DNA of 64,000 bases from Silene latifolia (GCF_048544455.1 NC_133538.1:451435311-451499310), one strand, 5' to 3'. Counted from the stretch's first letter, positions 51,961 to 63,918 are shown. Translations and numbers: made by a program. Notes: generated by a model not told the origin, from the letters alone.

Positions 51961-52713
51961 CTAAACCTTTTTATTTTTCCTGCTTTTGTGATTCCTAGAT
52001 CTAATTTTGTGACCCTCCTTCACCTTTGTTTATTTTCCCAGCTTGTTAGTCCAACTAACTAAGAATTTAGGTTTTGTATTTTCACATTTTTTTTGTTTAA
52101 CTAATAGTTGTATTTCACTTGTTTCATAGACAAGTATGACAACTTGGTGCAATGGTTGTGTTGTTAATCTTCTTGACCAAGATCAAGTGTCATTTCGCGA
52201 ACTTTATGTCACTGAAAAACAAACAGCTACGGATTTCTCTTTTTTGCCGTTAAAGAAAGTTATAGTGCCTGACCAAGCATATCATTCTGTTTTTAATAAT
52301 CAAGATCTTATGCAACAAATCTTCTCTAAAATTGATCATTACGAAGATAAAGCACATGTGGCTCTCGTATGTCGAAATTGGGCTCAACTATTTCTGATCC
52401 ACAAAAGTGCACATGGGGTCACCAGGCCATGGCATATTGGATTTCTGTAGACATAAATGATGTGAATCGTGTTCGGACTATTCATAGGGGTCCTAGAATA
52501 GTCTTTCCAACATGCAAATGTTTCATGACGGAGGATATGATTGCCCAATTCTTACTGCATTATCACCAAGAAAAAATTCCATCTCAGAGTACTCATCTAA
52601 ATGCTCTTGATGATGTTGCACGCAGTCAAGTTAATAAGTCATTGCATGCTATAGCTACGCCGAGTGAAGAACGAGATATAGCTATTGGCATTACTGCGGA
52701 CTTACTAGTCACT

Positions 52714-54154
52714 TGATACGTGCATTTTATATAGTCTTTTTAGGCCTTTTTATGCACGTATTTCTATGTTATTATCGTAGTTTATTGCTACGAAATGCCC
52801 CGAATATGCTACTTTGGTGTATTTTGTCTTAATTGCAGGAATGGACCATAAAGTAGTAGATTCAAGCCTAAAACATGTCCCTACGCATGCATTTAGGAGA
52901 TGAGCTGAGTCGGAGCTTGGAAAGTGCTATTTTGAGATGCGCATTGGAGTAAGGAAGTTAGGCGAGCCAAGAGAGTGCTTCAATTTGCTAGTTCCTGCTT
53001 GTAAGAGCCATATCTCGAGTTCTACAACAGTTATTAAGGTGATTCCAGTTTGAGGTGAAAGATTATCCTCTTAGCTTTCCAACGCCACCAACCACGCCTT
53101 ATTTGTCCAAGTAACGAAGAAATGGCAGCCGTTTGAAGTTCAGTGCGCGAAGCAGGAATTACGCGCTGAGAAGTGCTCGATCGAGATCGAGAGCCACCTA
53201 TTCTGGATCGAGTGATTAAAGGGAAAGAAGTCCTCGATCGAGAGGAATTGTTCTCGATCGAGAGGAATGCCAAGGAATATCACTCGATCGAGTGCTTTAG
53301 TTAGTCGATCGAGTGGACTTTGCTACGGGTTGGGCTTTTTAGCTCTAATTCCGTCATTAGGTTTAATCCTAATCCTATTTTCTTATAAATAGGAAGTCAG
53401 TTTGTCATTATAAACGCTCCTCTCTCTGACACTTTTGCTACATTGCTGATTACTGTTACTCTGTTCTTATTTCCTGATCCTTAATTTGATAATTTCTTCT
53501 CTCTTTTCTCTCTTTTTATTTAATGTTTATTATTCCCTCTCCCTATTTATTTATTGTACTTATTTATTCCATGTCTAGCTAAATCCCCTTAGTATGTTAG
53601 GATTAGGGAAGCCGTGGTAGCGATGCTTTAATTGTATTAAATAGATTAGCCATGCGATAAGAATTGTATTAGGCAATTTAATCATTATCCTTCGAATGAA
53701 TGCATGCTGGAGACCATAAATCTAGTTAACCCCGACCTAGATCGAAAGATTGGAAGGGAAGGCTTGCTTAATTACAATAGGGTATAGCGATGAGGGCGAA
53801 AGTTAAGTCATTTTACGCTCTAGGGCGGTTTAAGGACCGAAAGGTGACGACCATAGCTCTTCTTATCAATAGTCTAATCGCCTTAGTATTCTCGATAATA
53901 TAAGATCTGATAGCTGCCACGGTGGACCGACTCCTAGCATACTCCCTTTCTCTTATTGTTAATTTCTCTCATCTTTTTCCCTCGCTTTAGTCTCCGATTA
54001 GTTAAATCAATTCAAAACCCCCAATTGTGACATTTAGACGGATAGAATAGACAAATAGATAGTACACCGCCTCCCGTGAGATCGACCCTACTTGCCGCCG
54101 ACTTCATTAGCGGTAATCTAGGTATTTTATTTTTGGTACGAAACGACAAGATCA
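52714..54154 (+). repeat. 5' LTR of Athila-like element 2
   Basis: It begins TGATACGTGCATTTTATATAG and ends CGACAAGATCA. A TATA box CTTATAAATAGG lies at about 53385. The TCGATCGAG cluster is at 53175-53325. Relative to the 3' LTR it lacks 15 bases within the first motif pair (53190 versus 58218-58232). Confidence 0.95.
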
Positions 54155-54159
54155 AATTT

Positions 54160-54177
54160 TGGCGCCGTTGCTTGGGA
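54160..54177 (+). promoter_or_regulatory. Primer-binding site, tRNA-Asp-like
   Basis: TGGCGCCGTTGCTTGGGA matches the Asp-tRNA site of element 1 in 16 of 18 bases (CC to TT in the distal part) and lies 5 bases after the LTR. Confidence 0.85.
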
Positions 54178-54394
54178 GGCAATCTATTTATTTATTTGTT
54201 AAATTTTATCTTTTTTTAGCCTCAGGGGATTTTTCCCTTGAGGCCGTTTTAATCTTTTGTTTAGTCTTTGTTTTGATAGGCCTTACAAGTACTACCTAGA
54301 CAGTTCTAGGTGAAAGACAGTCAAAGGGAAGGCTTGAGTACCTTTGACCCATCACCGATGTCCCATTATATGGAAATGTAGGTGATCTCTCTTC

Positions 54395-55190
54395 GGAGAT
54401 GTGGTTCTGCTGAGCACAATGCAAACCGTATTTGTGCCGCCACATCCGCCCTATCAATGGCCACCGCAACAAGATTCCCCTGATATACAAGAAGAAGACA
54501 TTGCGGAGCTGAAATCCTTGATGGAGGCACTGGCATTCCAAGTGCAAGAATATGTCTCGCGATTTGATGAGCTCGAGTCTGCAGCTGCTCAATTAGCTTG
54601 GTGAGATGGAGAGAGAAGAGGTCGCGAGTGACATATTTAATGAGAATGCTTGTATCACAAATGCAAGAGAGTGATAGGTATATGGACGCTCGAATCCCGA
54701 ATCGAGTCACAAATAGCTCGATTAGCAAAATGAGATGCAAGAAGAAGAGGTTTACCTTCTTTGAGAGCGGTTTTTCTCCTGAGGAAACCGTGTTGCCCAA
54801 TGATGAGGATGACTTCTATGACTCGGACGACGAGTTCCTTTCATATTTCACGGCCCCACGTGAAGATTTCAGCTCTATGCAGGAAGAATCACTCGATCGA
54901 GTGACTTATAATGGTCGATCGAGTGAATTTCCAGAAGACAATCCTCGATCGAGTAATATCCCTTCTCGATCGAGTGACATACTGAGGATAGTTCTCGATC
55001 GAGTGATGTTGTTACTCGATCGAGTGAGATGCGGGAGGAAGTTGGTCGATCGAGTGATTATTCCGCTCGATCGACTGAAATGGCCATTGGGAGCTTTGGT
55101 TCGTCATTTTGGTTTGATTTGGATGACGAGTCCGACGATGATGAAGGTTACGGTAAACCTCCCCTATTCACAGTAGTCGGATACACTTGA
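54395..55190 (+). pseudogene. Gag-linker remnant with in-frame palindromic motifs
   Basis: A frame at 54401-54604 (QEEDIAELKSLMEALAFQVQ) looks like the coiled-coil end of Gag. From 54700 an acidic segment (NDEDDFYDSDDEFLSYF) leads into a linker where ten or so CTCGATCGAG copies (54890-55075) are translated as LDRV or RSS units. In another frame the distal part reads FDLDDESDDDEGYGKPPLF. Frame changes make it non-functional or non-coding. Confidence 0.6.
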
Positions 55191-55206
55191 AGATGCGATT
55201 TACGGG

Positions 55207-55665
55207 ATGGATTCCACTGAGGAGGTTGATGAAGAAGCAGTTGAGACGGTAATTGCTCCTAGCACGGAAGAGGTAATAAACTCTTTTACCTATGATTCCG
55301 TGGTCAAGAGCAACCAATCTGAGGTAGTAAACGATAATTTTATTATTGTTTGTCCTAATAGTATTTTGCCTCGTTTGACTCATTTGTTTCTTTTTGAGCT
55401 ATACCCCTCATATGTGGACGCACAAATTAACGATTTTTCACCGTCTTATCATTATAAAATTGTTAATCAATTGGAGCCCTATATTATCGTCAATCGCTCC
55501 CGCTCCTATATTTTGTGGATAAACTTAGGAGCGCCCATAGGAAATTTGTTAGACTTAAATGTTTACATATCTTTATTTCCTACTTTGCTATTCCACTATG
55601 GTGCTACTTATCTTTGTTGTGTAGCACATGCGCAGCTATTTGACAAAGTTTCTTTCGCGCTTTGA
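55207..55665 (+). CDS. Orphan ORF in Athila-like element 2 (152 aa)
   Basis: The frame is open from at least ATG 55207 (MDSTEEVDEEAVETVIAPST) to TGA 55663. The N terminus is acidic. The middle (NFIIVCPNSILPRLTHLFLF) and the end (ILWINLGAPIGNLLDLNVYI, YGATYLCCVAHAQLF) are hydrophobic and could be membrane-embedded or a buried fold. I do not recognise it. It ends shortly before CTACCCGGGAGGCAACCCGG (55740-55759), a block seen near the gag-pol end in plant Athila/Tat elements. It may be a captured gene piece or an element-specific 3' ORF. Confidence 0.5.
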   Translation: MDSTEEVDEEAVETVIAPSTEEVINSFTYDSVVKSNQSEVVNDNFIIVCPNSILPRLTHLFLFELYPSYVDAQINDFSPSYHYKIVNQLEPYIIVNRSRSYILWINLGAPIGNLLDLNVYISLFPTLLFHYGATYLCCVAHAQLFDKVSFAL

Positions 55666-57747
55666 GCTGTTTTGATTGTGATTAGTTTGAGTGGCTCGAA
55701 GAAAAAGAAGGTCGAGCTGGGACCTGACTGAAGCTAGCGCTACCCGGGAGGCAACCCGGCGATTTATTTCTGCATTTTTTTTACTTTAAGTTATAATAAA
55801 TGGTTTTATACCATAGACTATCTCAGTATGCTTGTCTTGTCAGTTTGCGGGCCGTTCTTATTGCGTTTTTGCAGGAGATACGATGAGAAGTACTCGATCG
55901 AGTACTTTTTGTGCTCGATCGAGCACTTGTCTTTGCCAAATCCTCTCGATCGAGCTAATATATACTCGATCGAGTACCTGCAAAGTAAGAAAGCACTCGA
56001 TCGACCTAGTTTCTTTTCGATCGAGCTGTTCTTGGATGCCCACTCACTCGATCGACCACTGTTGGACGGATATCGAGTGTTTTTGACTTGTATCAGCTTC
56101 CTGAGACGGTTTTTCCGGGCCCTTAGCAACCTCCCATTTCATGGTCGGTTTGGGGAGGTCCCCTTATTCGCGCGTCTTGTAAGTTTTCCGCTTTTACTCT
56201 CTTCCTCCTTTAGTTTGCATTTTCCTTTCCATGTTTTGGTACAATGGGGGCATTGTACGGTTTGGTTTGGGGAGGTTATGCATCCATATCTGTTCTGCAT
56301 ATTGTTTTTATTGCATTTCGATTATCACATTTAATTTATGTTTGCATCGTTGTTTATTTTCATAAAATTCAAAAATTCCATAAAAATTGAAAAAATAGAA
56401 AAATTCAAAAAATTTCACGTTTATTTTCGCATATAGGTTGAGTCGGAACGGTCGATTTCCATGATGAAATTGCACTGCAACTGTCTTTTTGCTTAAGCCT
56501 TGCATTAAACTGTTATCTTTTAGCTTTGTCTTTTGCATAATCTACGAGTTAATGTTTAATTTAGCTGAACATATAGACTTGACCTGAAATTTTGGCAACC
56601 TACTTATAATTTCTAAGATTTAGAGCCTTATAAACTGGTGTCATTTGTGACCAGTTTCATGTAGGATTGTGAGTAGTTACTCCTTGCATATCATGTATCA
56701 TTAATTTGCACGTATATGAAATTCAATTGCTTCTTGCCTTCATACATTCGGGTTAGTGGTTGGTGTCACATGCAGGGAGGTGCTTACAATTTCCCTTTCT
56801 TTTATTTTTACCCATTTAAACTCCACATTAGCCAAATTTGCCAATTGACCCTTAGCTACATTCCAAATTTAGCCTCGCCTGCTGTCAAGCTAGTTTATTG
56901 TATGTTTTGCGGTATATATTTCATTGTATCAAATTTTGGCTTGTATCTGTTGACTTGGAGTTGGTAATTTATGAAGGAAAGGAGGATGATGAAAAAAACA
57001 CATGAAAAAAAGAAAAAAAAAAAGGAATTCGTGAAAAGAAAAAAGAGGAGAAGTTGAAAAAAAAGAAAAGAAACCGAGAAAATAGAAAGAAAAATCGAAA
57101 GAGAAAAAAACGATGTTGGTTGGTTGACGGTTTCACTCCTATGCTTTATCTATATCAATTAAGGAGTATTTTCAGTTTGGTTTGGTGAGTTTTATGCCAA
57201 ATGAAGGGCATGTGCTTAATTCATAATTGAGTAAGAATCGGATGTTGTTGCATGGTTTTGTTTAGGTACTAGCTTGATCACCTATACCTCCACATTCCCA
57301 TAAATGTTTTGCCTTTTCTTACCCATTGCCTCACTTTACCATATTTTTGTAAGCCCTCTCGTGTGACGGACCTTGTTTGGTTGGAATGTATGTTTGGTAG
57401 CTAGAATTGTCTATCATATTAGTTGCATGCATGTTTATGTGGGTCGTAGTCTAGGTGAGCGACTATTTTTCTTTCTCTCTTACATATATATGTTCACCCT
57501 TTGCTTCATGAGAGAAGAGTGACCCGTGAGAGTCCGATTTTAAAGGTCTTGCAAGGTCGACGGTTCAGCTTTATTTATAAACATCTTATAACTCGTTTGC
57601 ATTTGACTGTCTTGCTTTAAGTGTTAGTTTGCTTGTATTAAATTGGCTTAAGTGGGCATTTGTAGCTAGCTCCGAGTTATCTTTTCCGTTCCATTAGTTG
57701 CATTTTAGTTTACTCTGGGACGAGTAAAGGTTTGGTTTGGGGAGATT
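55666..57747 (+). other. 3' non-coding region of Athila-like element 2
   Basis: It contains another TCGATCGAG/TCGATCGAC cluster (55885-56060), the G-rich GGTTTGGGGAGG signature (56140, 56262), sequence parallel to 18130-19600 of element 1, an A/G-rich tract (56985-57105), and the purine tract GGTTTGGGGAGATT just before the 3' LTR. Confidence 0.8.
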
Positions 57748-59206
57748 TGATACGTGCATTTTATATAGTCTTTTTAGGCCTTTTTATGCACGTATTTCTA
57801 TGTTATTATCGTAGTTTATTGCTACGAAATGCCCCGAATATGCTACTTTGGTGTATTTTGTCTTAATTGCAGGAATGGACCATAAAGTAGTAGATTCAAG
57901 CCTAAAACATGTCCCTACGCATGCATTTAGGAGATGAGCTGAGTCGGAGCTTGGAAAGTGCTATTTTGAGATGCGCATTGGAGTAAGGAAGTTAGGCGAG
58001 CCAAGAGAGTGCTTCAATTTGCTAGTTCCTGCTTGTAAGAGCCATATCTCGAGTTCTACAACAGTTATTAAGGTGATTCCAGTTTGAGGTGAAAGATTAT
58101 CCTCTTAGCTTTCCAACGCCACCAACCACGCCTTATTTGTCCAAGTAACGAAGAAATGGCAGCCGTTTGAAGTTCAGTGCGCGAAGCGAATTACGCGCCG
58201 AGAAGTGCTCGATCGAGAACTACTTCTATTCGATCGAGAGCCACCTATTCTGGATCGAGTGATTAAAGGGAAAGAAGTCCTCGATCGAGAGGAATTGTTC
58301 TCGATCGAGAGGAATGCCAAGGAATATCACTCGATCGAGTGCTTTAGTTAGTCGATCGAGTGGACTTTGCTACGGGTTGGGCTTTTTAGCTCTAATTCCG
58401 TCATTAGGTTTAATCCTAATCCTATTTTCTTATAAATAGGAAGTCGGTTTGTCATTATAAACGCTCCTCTCTCGACACTTTTGCTACATTGCTGATTCTC
58501 ATTACTCTGTTCTTATTTCCGGATCCTTAATTTCAGTAATTTCTTCTCTCTTTTCTCTCTTTTTATTTAATGTTTATTATTCCCTCTCCCTATTTATTTA
58601 TTGTACTTATTTATTCCATGTCTAGCTAAATCCCCTTAGTATGTTAGGATTAGGGAAGCCGTGGTAGCGATGCTTTAATTGTATTAAATAGATTAGCCAT
58701 GCGATAAGAATTGTATTAGGCAATTTAACTGTTATCCGGTCGAATGAATGCATGCAGGAGACCATAAATCTAGTTAACCCCGACCTAGATCGAAAGATTG
58801 GAAGGGAAGGCTTGCTTAATTACAATAGGGTATAGCAGATGAGGGCGAAAGTTAAGTCATTTTACGCTCTAGGGCGGTTTAAGGACCGAAAGGTGACGAC
58901 CATAGCTCTTCTTATCAATAGTCTAATCGCCTTAGTATTCTCGATAATATAAGATCTGATAGCTGCCACGGTGGACCGACTCCTAGCATACTCCCTTTCT
59001 CTTATTGTTAATTTCTCTCATCTTTTTCCCTCGCTTTAGTCTCCAGTTAGTTAAATCAATTCAAAACCCCCAATTGTGACATTTAGACGGATAGAATAGA
59101 CAAATAGATAGTACACCGCCTCCCTGTGGAGATCGACCCTACTTGCCGCTGACTTCTGTTAGCAGTAATCTAGGTATTTTATTTTTGGTACGAAACGACA
59201 GTATCA
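57748..59206 (+). repeat. 3' LTR of Athila-like element 2
   Basis: It is nearly identical to 52714-54154 and ends CGACAGTATCA, followed by TCACT. Confidence 0.95.
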
Positions 59207-59265
59207 TCACTCGTAGAAATATATCTTTTCTTGACTTACCTTTTGATTATGTATATATAGCCTAG

Positions 59266-59551
59266 AGTTGTCCCTTGTTTATAATGTACTATCTGTGTAA
59301 CTAGGGCTTCAGACTTTAAGGTTTTAACTTTGCCCTTTTGTTATTTTGTATAATTTCGTAGTAGTGTCGACCTTCTATATAATTAAAAGTCGTTTAACAT
59401 TTTGGATAACATAAATTATCATGTAATCTTGTACTTTGTTTTAAATATTTGCATGGATCACTTTTCTATGTATAATGTAATGTTCTTTACTTCTGATTTT
59501 CCATTTAGTTTTGTATTTGTTATCATACATATTGTTCCATACAATGAACAA
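59266..59551 (+). other. Likely 3' untranslated region of the F-box-like gene
   Basis: AT-rich sequence without other features, directly after the stop codon. No strong AATAAA is seen; TATAATGTAATG-like words occur at about 59470. Confidence 0.4.
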
Positions 59552-60075
59552 GGGAAAGGGTTTAGGGTTGGATTAGGCAGATCCGCGGTAGCGGTCCGTC
59601 TAATCCAACCCTAAACCCTTTCCCGTCCCGTTTTTGGATACTCGGCCCCTCTAGTTAGATCCCATCTCCCAAAAAGGGTTCACCCGGCCGCTCTAGGGTG
59701 TCTTTTGGTCTTCCTTTGTTCAAATTAGTTAAGCAAGGGAAAGGGTTTAGGGTTGGATTAGGCGGATCCGCGGTAGCGGTCCGCCTAATCCAACCCTAAA
59801 CCCTTTCCCATCCCGTTTTAGGACACCCGGCTCCTCTAGTTAGATCTCGTCCCCCAAAAAGAGTTCACCCATGCCCCTTGTAGGGTGTCTTTTGGTCTTC
59901 CTGCCCCTCGAATGAGTAGCAAGGGAAAGGGTTTAGGGTTGGATTAGGCGGATCCGCGGTAGCGGTCCGCCTAATCCAACCCTAAACCCTTTCTCGTCCC
60001 ATTTTAGGACACCCGGCTCATCTAGTTAGATCCCGTCCCCCAAAAAGGGTTCACCCGTCTCCCTGTAGGGTGTCT
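59552..60075. repeat. Three 186-bp tandem repeats, each with a 73-bp hairpin
   Basis: The hairpins lie at 59552-59624, 59737-59809 and 59923-59995, so the period is 185-186. Each arm starts GGGAAAGGGTTTAGGGTTGG and is 30 bases long, with a 13-base loop TCCGCGGTAGCGG. The second repeat is a perfect inverted repeat. The first has two arm mismatches and the third one. Between hairpins are TAGTTAGATCCC, CCCAAAAAGGGTTCACCC and GTAGGGTGTCTTTTGG. No coding. Confidence 0.95.
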
Positions 60076-61177
60076 TGATGCGCTGTCGTTGAGTGCACCA
60101 AAAATAAAATTTATAAAACCTATTAGAACTAACAAAAGCTAGTGGTAACAGGGTCGATCCGCAGGGAGGTAGGGAGTTAAGTTGTTTAATTTCAGTCTAT
60201 GAATTTTTGGGGGGTTTTGGATTGGGCTAAGTCTAATAACATAAGATAAATAAGCAAATAATGAAAGAAATGTAAACAATGATTAAAAGAAGGCTAAGAC
60301 GATCGGTTCACTGTAGCTGCGATGGCGGTAATCCTAGGTAAGTCTGAAATAATCATGTAAGATGGGCAAATAACAGGTCCTCTCAGTCCGAGTTAACTAG
60401 TAGCTCCTTTCGGCCTATGCTACTAGTCTCTAAGTCTCACTAAAACTAGCTCTCGCCCTAAATAGTGATTTCTAAAACCTAAATTACTTATCTTTCGATC
60501 TTAGCAATTTAGTCGTCTCAATTTATTAATCCATTTTCCCCCCCAATCTCTCGATCTTGTGGGTTGGCCAAATACTAGGCATTTAACTAGTCGCATGCAT
60601 TCGATTTTGTCAAATATTGCAATTAATAAACAAAATAGTGCTAATCTAACAAAAGGCCAGTCGATCGACCATTACCCGAATCAGGGTTACCTAAACTACG
60701 CCATCTACGCTACGGATCCCCTCACATCTTAGCGCGGGAGATTTAGCTACTCATACTGGAATTAATAACGATAACGAAACTAAAGATGAAAACAACAGAA
60801 TTCATAACTAAATTAAATGAACAATAAAACCGCATAAAAGAAAGAATTAGGTATTAGGGATTCTAACTAATCAATTCTAATCTAATAAGAAGGAATAAAA
60901 GCAAACTAATATTTAGAACAAGAATTACCAGAAATAAAGGAGGCAAGAAACGAATCCGGATGCAAAAGAACTTTATTGAAAAACTAATGAAAACTATAGA
61001 ACAAACTAAGTATGTCAATCTGAATCTCTCCCAAAATCCATATATGTAAAGCAGTAGGAAGGAGTTACGTTATATAGAAGTGTCACGTAAAACCCTTCTC
61101 CCAACCTAAGTACAAATGGGCTTAGGTTAAAATCTTTTAATTCTCGTCAGATTGCATAAGTGGTCGATCGACCATAT
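60076..61177 (-). repeat. Truncated minus-strand LTR, Athila/Tat-like
   Basis: On the minus strand it ends ...CGACAGCGCATCA at 60076, and 15-100 bases before that has CCTCCCTGCGGATCGACCCT, the same type of pre-terminal sequence as the Athila-like LTRs (CCTCCCTGTGGAGATCGACC). It contains TCGATCGACC palindromes at 60660 and 61160. It is cut at 61177 by the next element, so its beginning is outside the window. Confidence 0.65.
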
Positions 61178-62607
61178 TGATACGTGCATTTTATATAGTC
61201 TTTTTAGCCTATTTTAGCACGTATTTCTATGTACTTTCGTACTGTTTATATTTCATTTTGCCCCCGAATTGGCTACTTTGGTTCGTTTTGTCCATTTTGT
61301 AGAAATGAACGCGAAAGTAGTGGAATCGTACCATTTTCGTCCTTTTTGTATGCAATTTGAGGAGACGGGATTTTCCGGAGTGAGTTCCAGCATTGGGATG
61401 CGTGAAGGCACGGTCTACGGAGCAGTCGGTCACGAGTTTGAGCTGTTTTGAAGGAAGAATACTCGATCGAGTGGTTTTATACTCGATCAAGAAGAGCTGA
61501 AAAGTGAGGTTACTCGATCGAGTAACATTTATGTTTGATCGAGTAGATTTCTTGGAGTTCTACTCGATAGAGTGGTTTCAGACTACTCGATCGAGTGGTT
61601 TTTGATGGCGTGGGCTTTAATTAGCCCGTGAACTTGTTTTAGTTATTGGACTTAGCATATTTTCTATTTAAGCATACGCCAACTAGGTCATTAGTATCTT
61701 TTATCTATCATACTCTTTTCCATCTAAGTTTACTCTATGATTCACAGTAAAGACTGCGTTCTCTTTTCTTCTTCACTGTAACTTTTACTTTCGGGGTCAG
61801 CTCGCTCGTATTTGTTTGTTCTTTACGCCGGATTCTTGCGATTGTAATCTCTTTCTTTCTATAAATACTAATCTTTCTTTTATTCGTCTTAATTACTTAT
61901 TCTGCTTCCTTTTAATTTATGCCCTAATTACTTTTTATGCATTTTTATTATTGTTTTATCATGTTGAATATTGATTATTTCTTTGTTATTAGTATTGACA
62001 GTATTAATAGCGATATGAGTAGCTAAATCTGTTTCATGTCGGGATTAGGGAATCTACGGTAGAAATGTGACGATGTAGTAAATAGGTGGGATGAATTATT
62101 TGTGAGATTCTGTCACCATAGCAATATAACTGTATTTACCGACTTAGTTGAGTGCACGTTTCTGAGTTACCCTTTTAATCTGGTTAAATTTAATCCTGGA
62201 TCGGAAGATTGGAGTAAATAGACCTGCTAGGAACAGTAGATTACCCTGACGAGGACGAAAGTTAAGTTAGTGGAAGTTTAGGATAGAAAGTGGACCGGAA
62301 GGACCTTTCCATATCCGTCTCGCAGTAATTTATCTAAGTTATTTACAGTTGAGTCACTGGACTACCGTAGTGAACCGAAATCCTGACATGTCCCCTCTTT
62401 ATTGATAGTTTATCAGCCTTTTTCTACCTACACTGCTCTTTCTTTATTTCTCTTCCTTTAACCCTTTTTAGTTTAGAAATCAAATTATAAACACCCCCAT
62501 TTGTGACCAAATAGACGGACTTTGACAGATATCTTGCCTCCCTGACTTCCCTAGCTATATAGTTAGTTTAGTTAGTTATTTTTGATAGGTATATGACAAC
62601 TCTGTCA
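61178..62607 (+). repeat. 5' LTR of Athila-like element 3
   Basis: It begins TGATACGTGCATTTTATATA and ends GACAACTCTGTCA. It is the same subfamily as the LTRs of element 1, with a shortened motif cluster (61460-61600) and about 20 bases fewer near 62543 (GAGGAGATCGACCTG is missing). Confidence 0.93.
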
Positions 62608-62612
62608 AATTT

Positions 62613-62630
62613 TGGCGACGTTGCCGGGGA
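62613..62630 (+). promoter_or_regulatory. Primer-binding site, tRNA-Asp type with one mismatch
   Basis: TGGCGACGTTGCCGGGGA differs from element 1 at one base (C to A). Confidence 0.88.
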
Positions 62631-62729
62631 GGCGATTGCCCTTTCTATCTTTGTTTCGTTTATTTTATCCGTCTCAGGGAATTTTTATTCTTTGAGGCAG
62701 TTCTTATTTATTTTCTTTCAGTGTTGTGT

Positions 62730-63918
62730 ATGCCCAGGTCAGACAGGTTTGAGTTAGTTACTGGTGATTACGAACCGGAGAGACTATTTAGGCATAGACT
62801 CCGTCCTCGCAAAGAGAATCACGAAAGGAAGACTTGAGTACTTTCGAACCGAGCTTCAAAGATTTCCTTTTTACGTAAAAATCCATCTTTCGAAGAAGAT
62901 ACTTTCAGTTCTGTAAGCCAACCAGTAAAGATGCCGAACATTGCTAGTCATTCGGAGCCTAAAGTATCATCAATTCCAAAGGGTTTCAATCTCCAGACTG
63001 AGGATGGGAATACATTTGACATCCGTCCGTCCTATATCAATCTGGTGGAGAGAAATCTCTTTACAGGTGTGGCAGGTGAAGACCCGAGAAAGCATATGGA
63101 GGTCTTTACGGACTAATGTTCTACTATCCCCGCCACAAAGGGGGTAACTCAAGACAAGATTAAGGAAGTTCTATTTCCTTTTTCTTTGACTGACTCAGCC
63201 AGGGAGTGGCTGACTGATTTGGACCGTACGGCCGCAGGGGTCAGAGACTGGGAGACCCTTGCTCTTAGATTTTATAAGAGATATTTCCCTCCACAGCGCA
63301 CCAATCAGCTGAGGATAAAGATCACAAGTTTCAAGCAGGCACCTGATGAGACTTTCTATGAAGCATGGTCCCGTTTCAAGAAGTTGGTGAGGTCTCTTCC
63401 TCACCATGGTTTTGATCCGTGGTTTCTGTCCAACCAGTTCTACAATGGGCTGTACGATGATCACAGAGCCATACTTGATGCATCATCTAATGGAAGATTC
63501 CAAGAGAGCACTGACGATGATAAGGGATTGACTCTTATTGAAGAAATAGCGAACCACTGTGCTGAGTATGGAAACCTAAGGAATGGTATTAGGACAGTTC
63601 ATGCAGTCGATAAGCAAGTTGTGGCTCAGCTGGAAGCCATGAATGCTAGATTTGATAAGTTGGAGTTGCATTCTGCTGGGGAGCCTCAGATGGTTCATTT
63701 GCTTACTAGAGGGGAGACTGTCACATGTGAGAGGTGTGGGAGCAACGACGGTCACACTATTGTTGGCTGTCTTACGGAGAAGGAACATGTCTTTGCTTTT
63801 CAACAATATAGGCAAGGAGGGGGTTCCTACAATAACAACCAAGGGGCAGTCCATCCCAATTTAAGGTGGACAAGTCAAAATGTGCTCAATCCTACCCATC
63901 CTCCGCAGCAGAAGCAGC
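62730..63918 (+). pseudogene. gag: Athila-like gag of element 3
   Basis: ATG 62730 (MPRSDRFELVTGDYEPERLF) is followed by a stop after NHERKT, then frame changes and a TAA at 63114. From about 63137 one frame stays open through the gag domain: LTDSAREWLTDLDR, WETLALRFYKRYFPP, DDDKGLTLIEE (no TGA, unlike element 1) and CERCGSNDGHTIVGC, to the insertion at 63919. It is useful as a reference for the mutations in element 1. Confidence 0.9.

Larger units (their letters stand above)
48165..52129 (+). other. 5' non-coding exons and introns of the F-box-like gene
   Basis: Predicted from splice signals. A leader exon ends at 48406 (TCTTC|GTATGC). A non-coding exon lies at 48611-48688 (after TTACGCAG, before GTATGT), and a homologous one at 51249-51327 (after TTATGCAG, before GTACGG). 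The coding exon begins at 52130 after TTTCATAG. The two middle exons align along nearly their whole length (AGCATAATC, GGAACGC, ATCAATTG). The introns contain a solo LTR and 122-bp repeats. No transcript evidence is available to me. Confidence 0.5.
52714..59206 (+). mobile_element. Young non-autonomous Athila-like LTR retrotransposon, 6,493 bp
   Basis: LTRs lie at 52714-54154 and 57748-59206, with TCACT duplications at 52709-52713 and 59207-59211. The LTRs are almost identical apart from a few substitutions and short indels, so insertion is recent. The primer site is of Asp type with changes. No gag core, RT or integrase is present. The inside holds a coiled-coil-like fragment, a motif-rich linker, an orphan ORF and the 3' region shared with element 1. 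Confidence 0.93.
52136..59265 (+). pseudogene. F-box-like protein gene, split by a retrotransposon
   Basis: ATG 52136 begins MTTWCNGCVVNLLDQDQ. Residues 58-87 (DLMQQIFSKIDHYEDKAHVA then LVCRNWAQLF) fit the F-box pattern, which links substrates to SKP1 in SCF ubiquitin ligases. One frameshift lies near 52412. The next frame reads MAYWISVDINDVNRVRTI through GITADLLVT and is cut at 52713. After the 6.5-kb insert and its TCACT duplication the same frame continues as RRNISFLDLPFDYVYIA to TAG 59263-59265. Without the insert the protein would be roughly 215 residues, shorter than most F-box proteins, and I see no Kelch or LRR repeats. Whether the frameshift is real or an assembly error decides if the allele was functional before the insertion. 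Confidence 0.6.

Noticed and set aside
59552..60000. Interstitial telomere repeat
   Set aside because: Only single GGGTTTAGGGTT words occur in each hairpin arm. There is no tandem TTTAGGG array.
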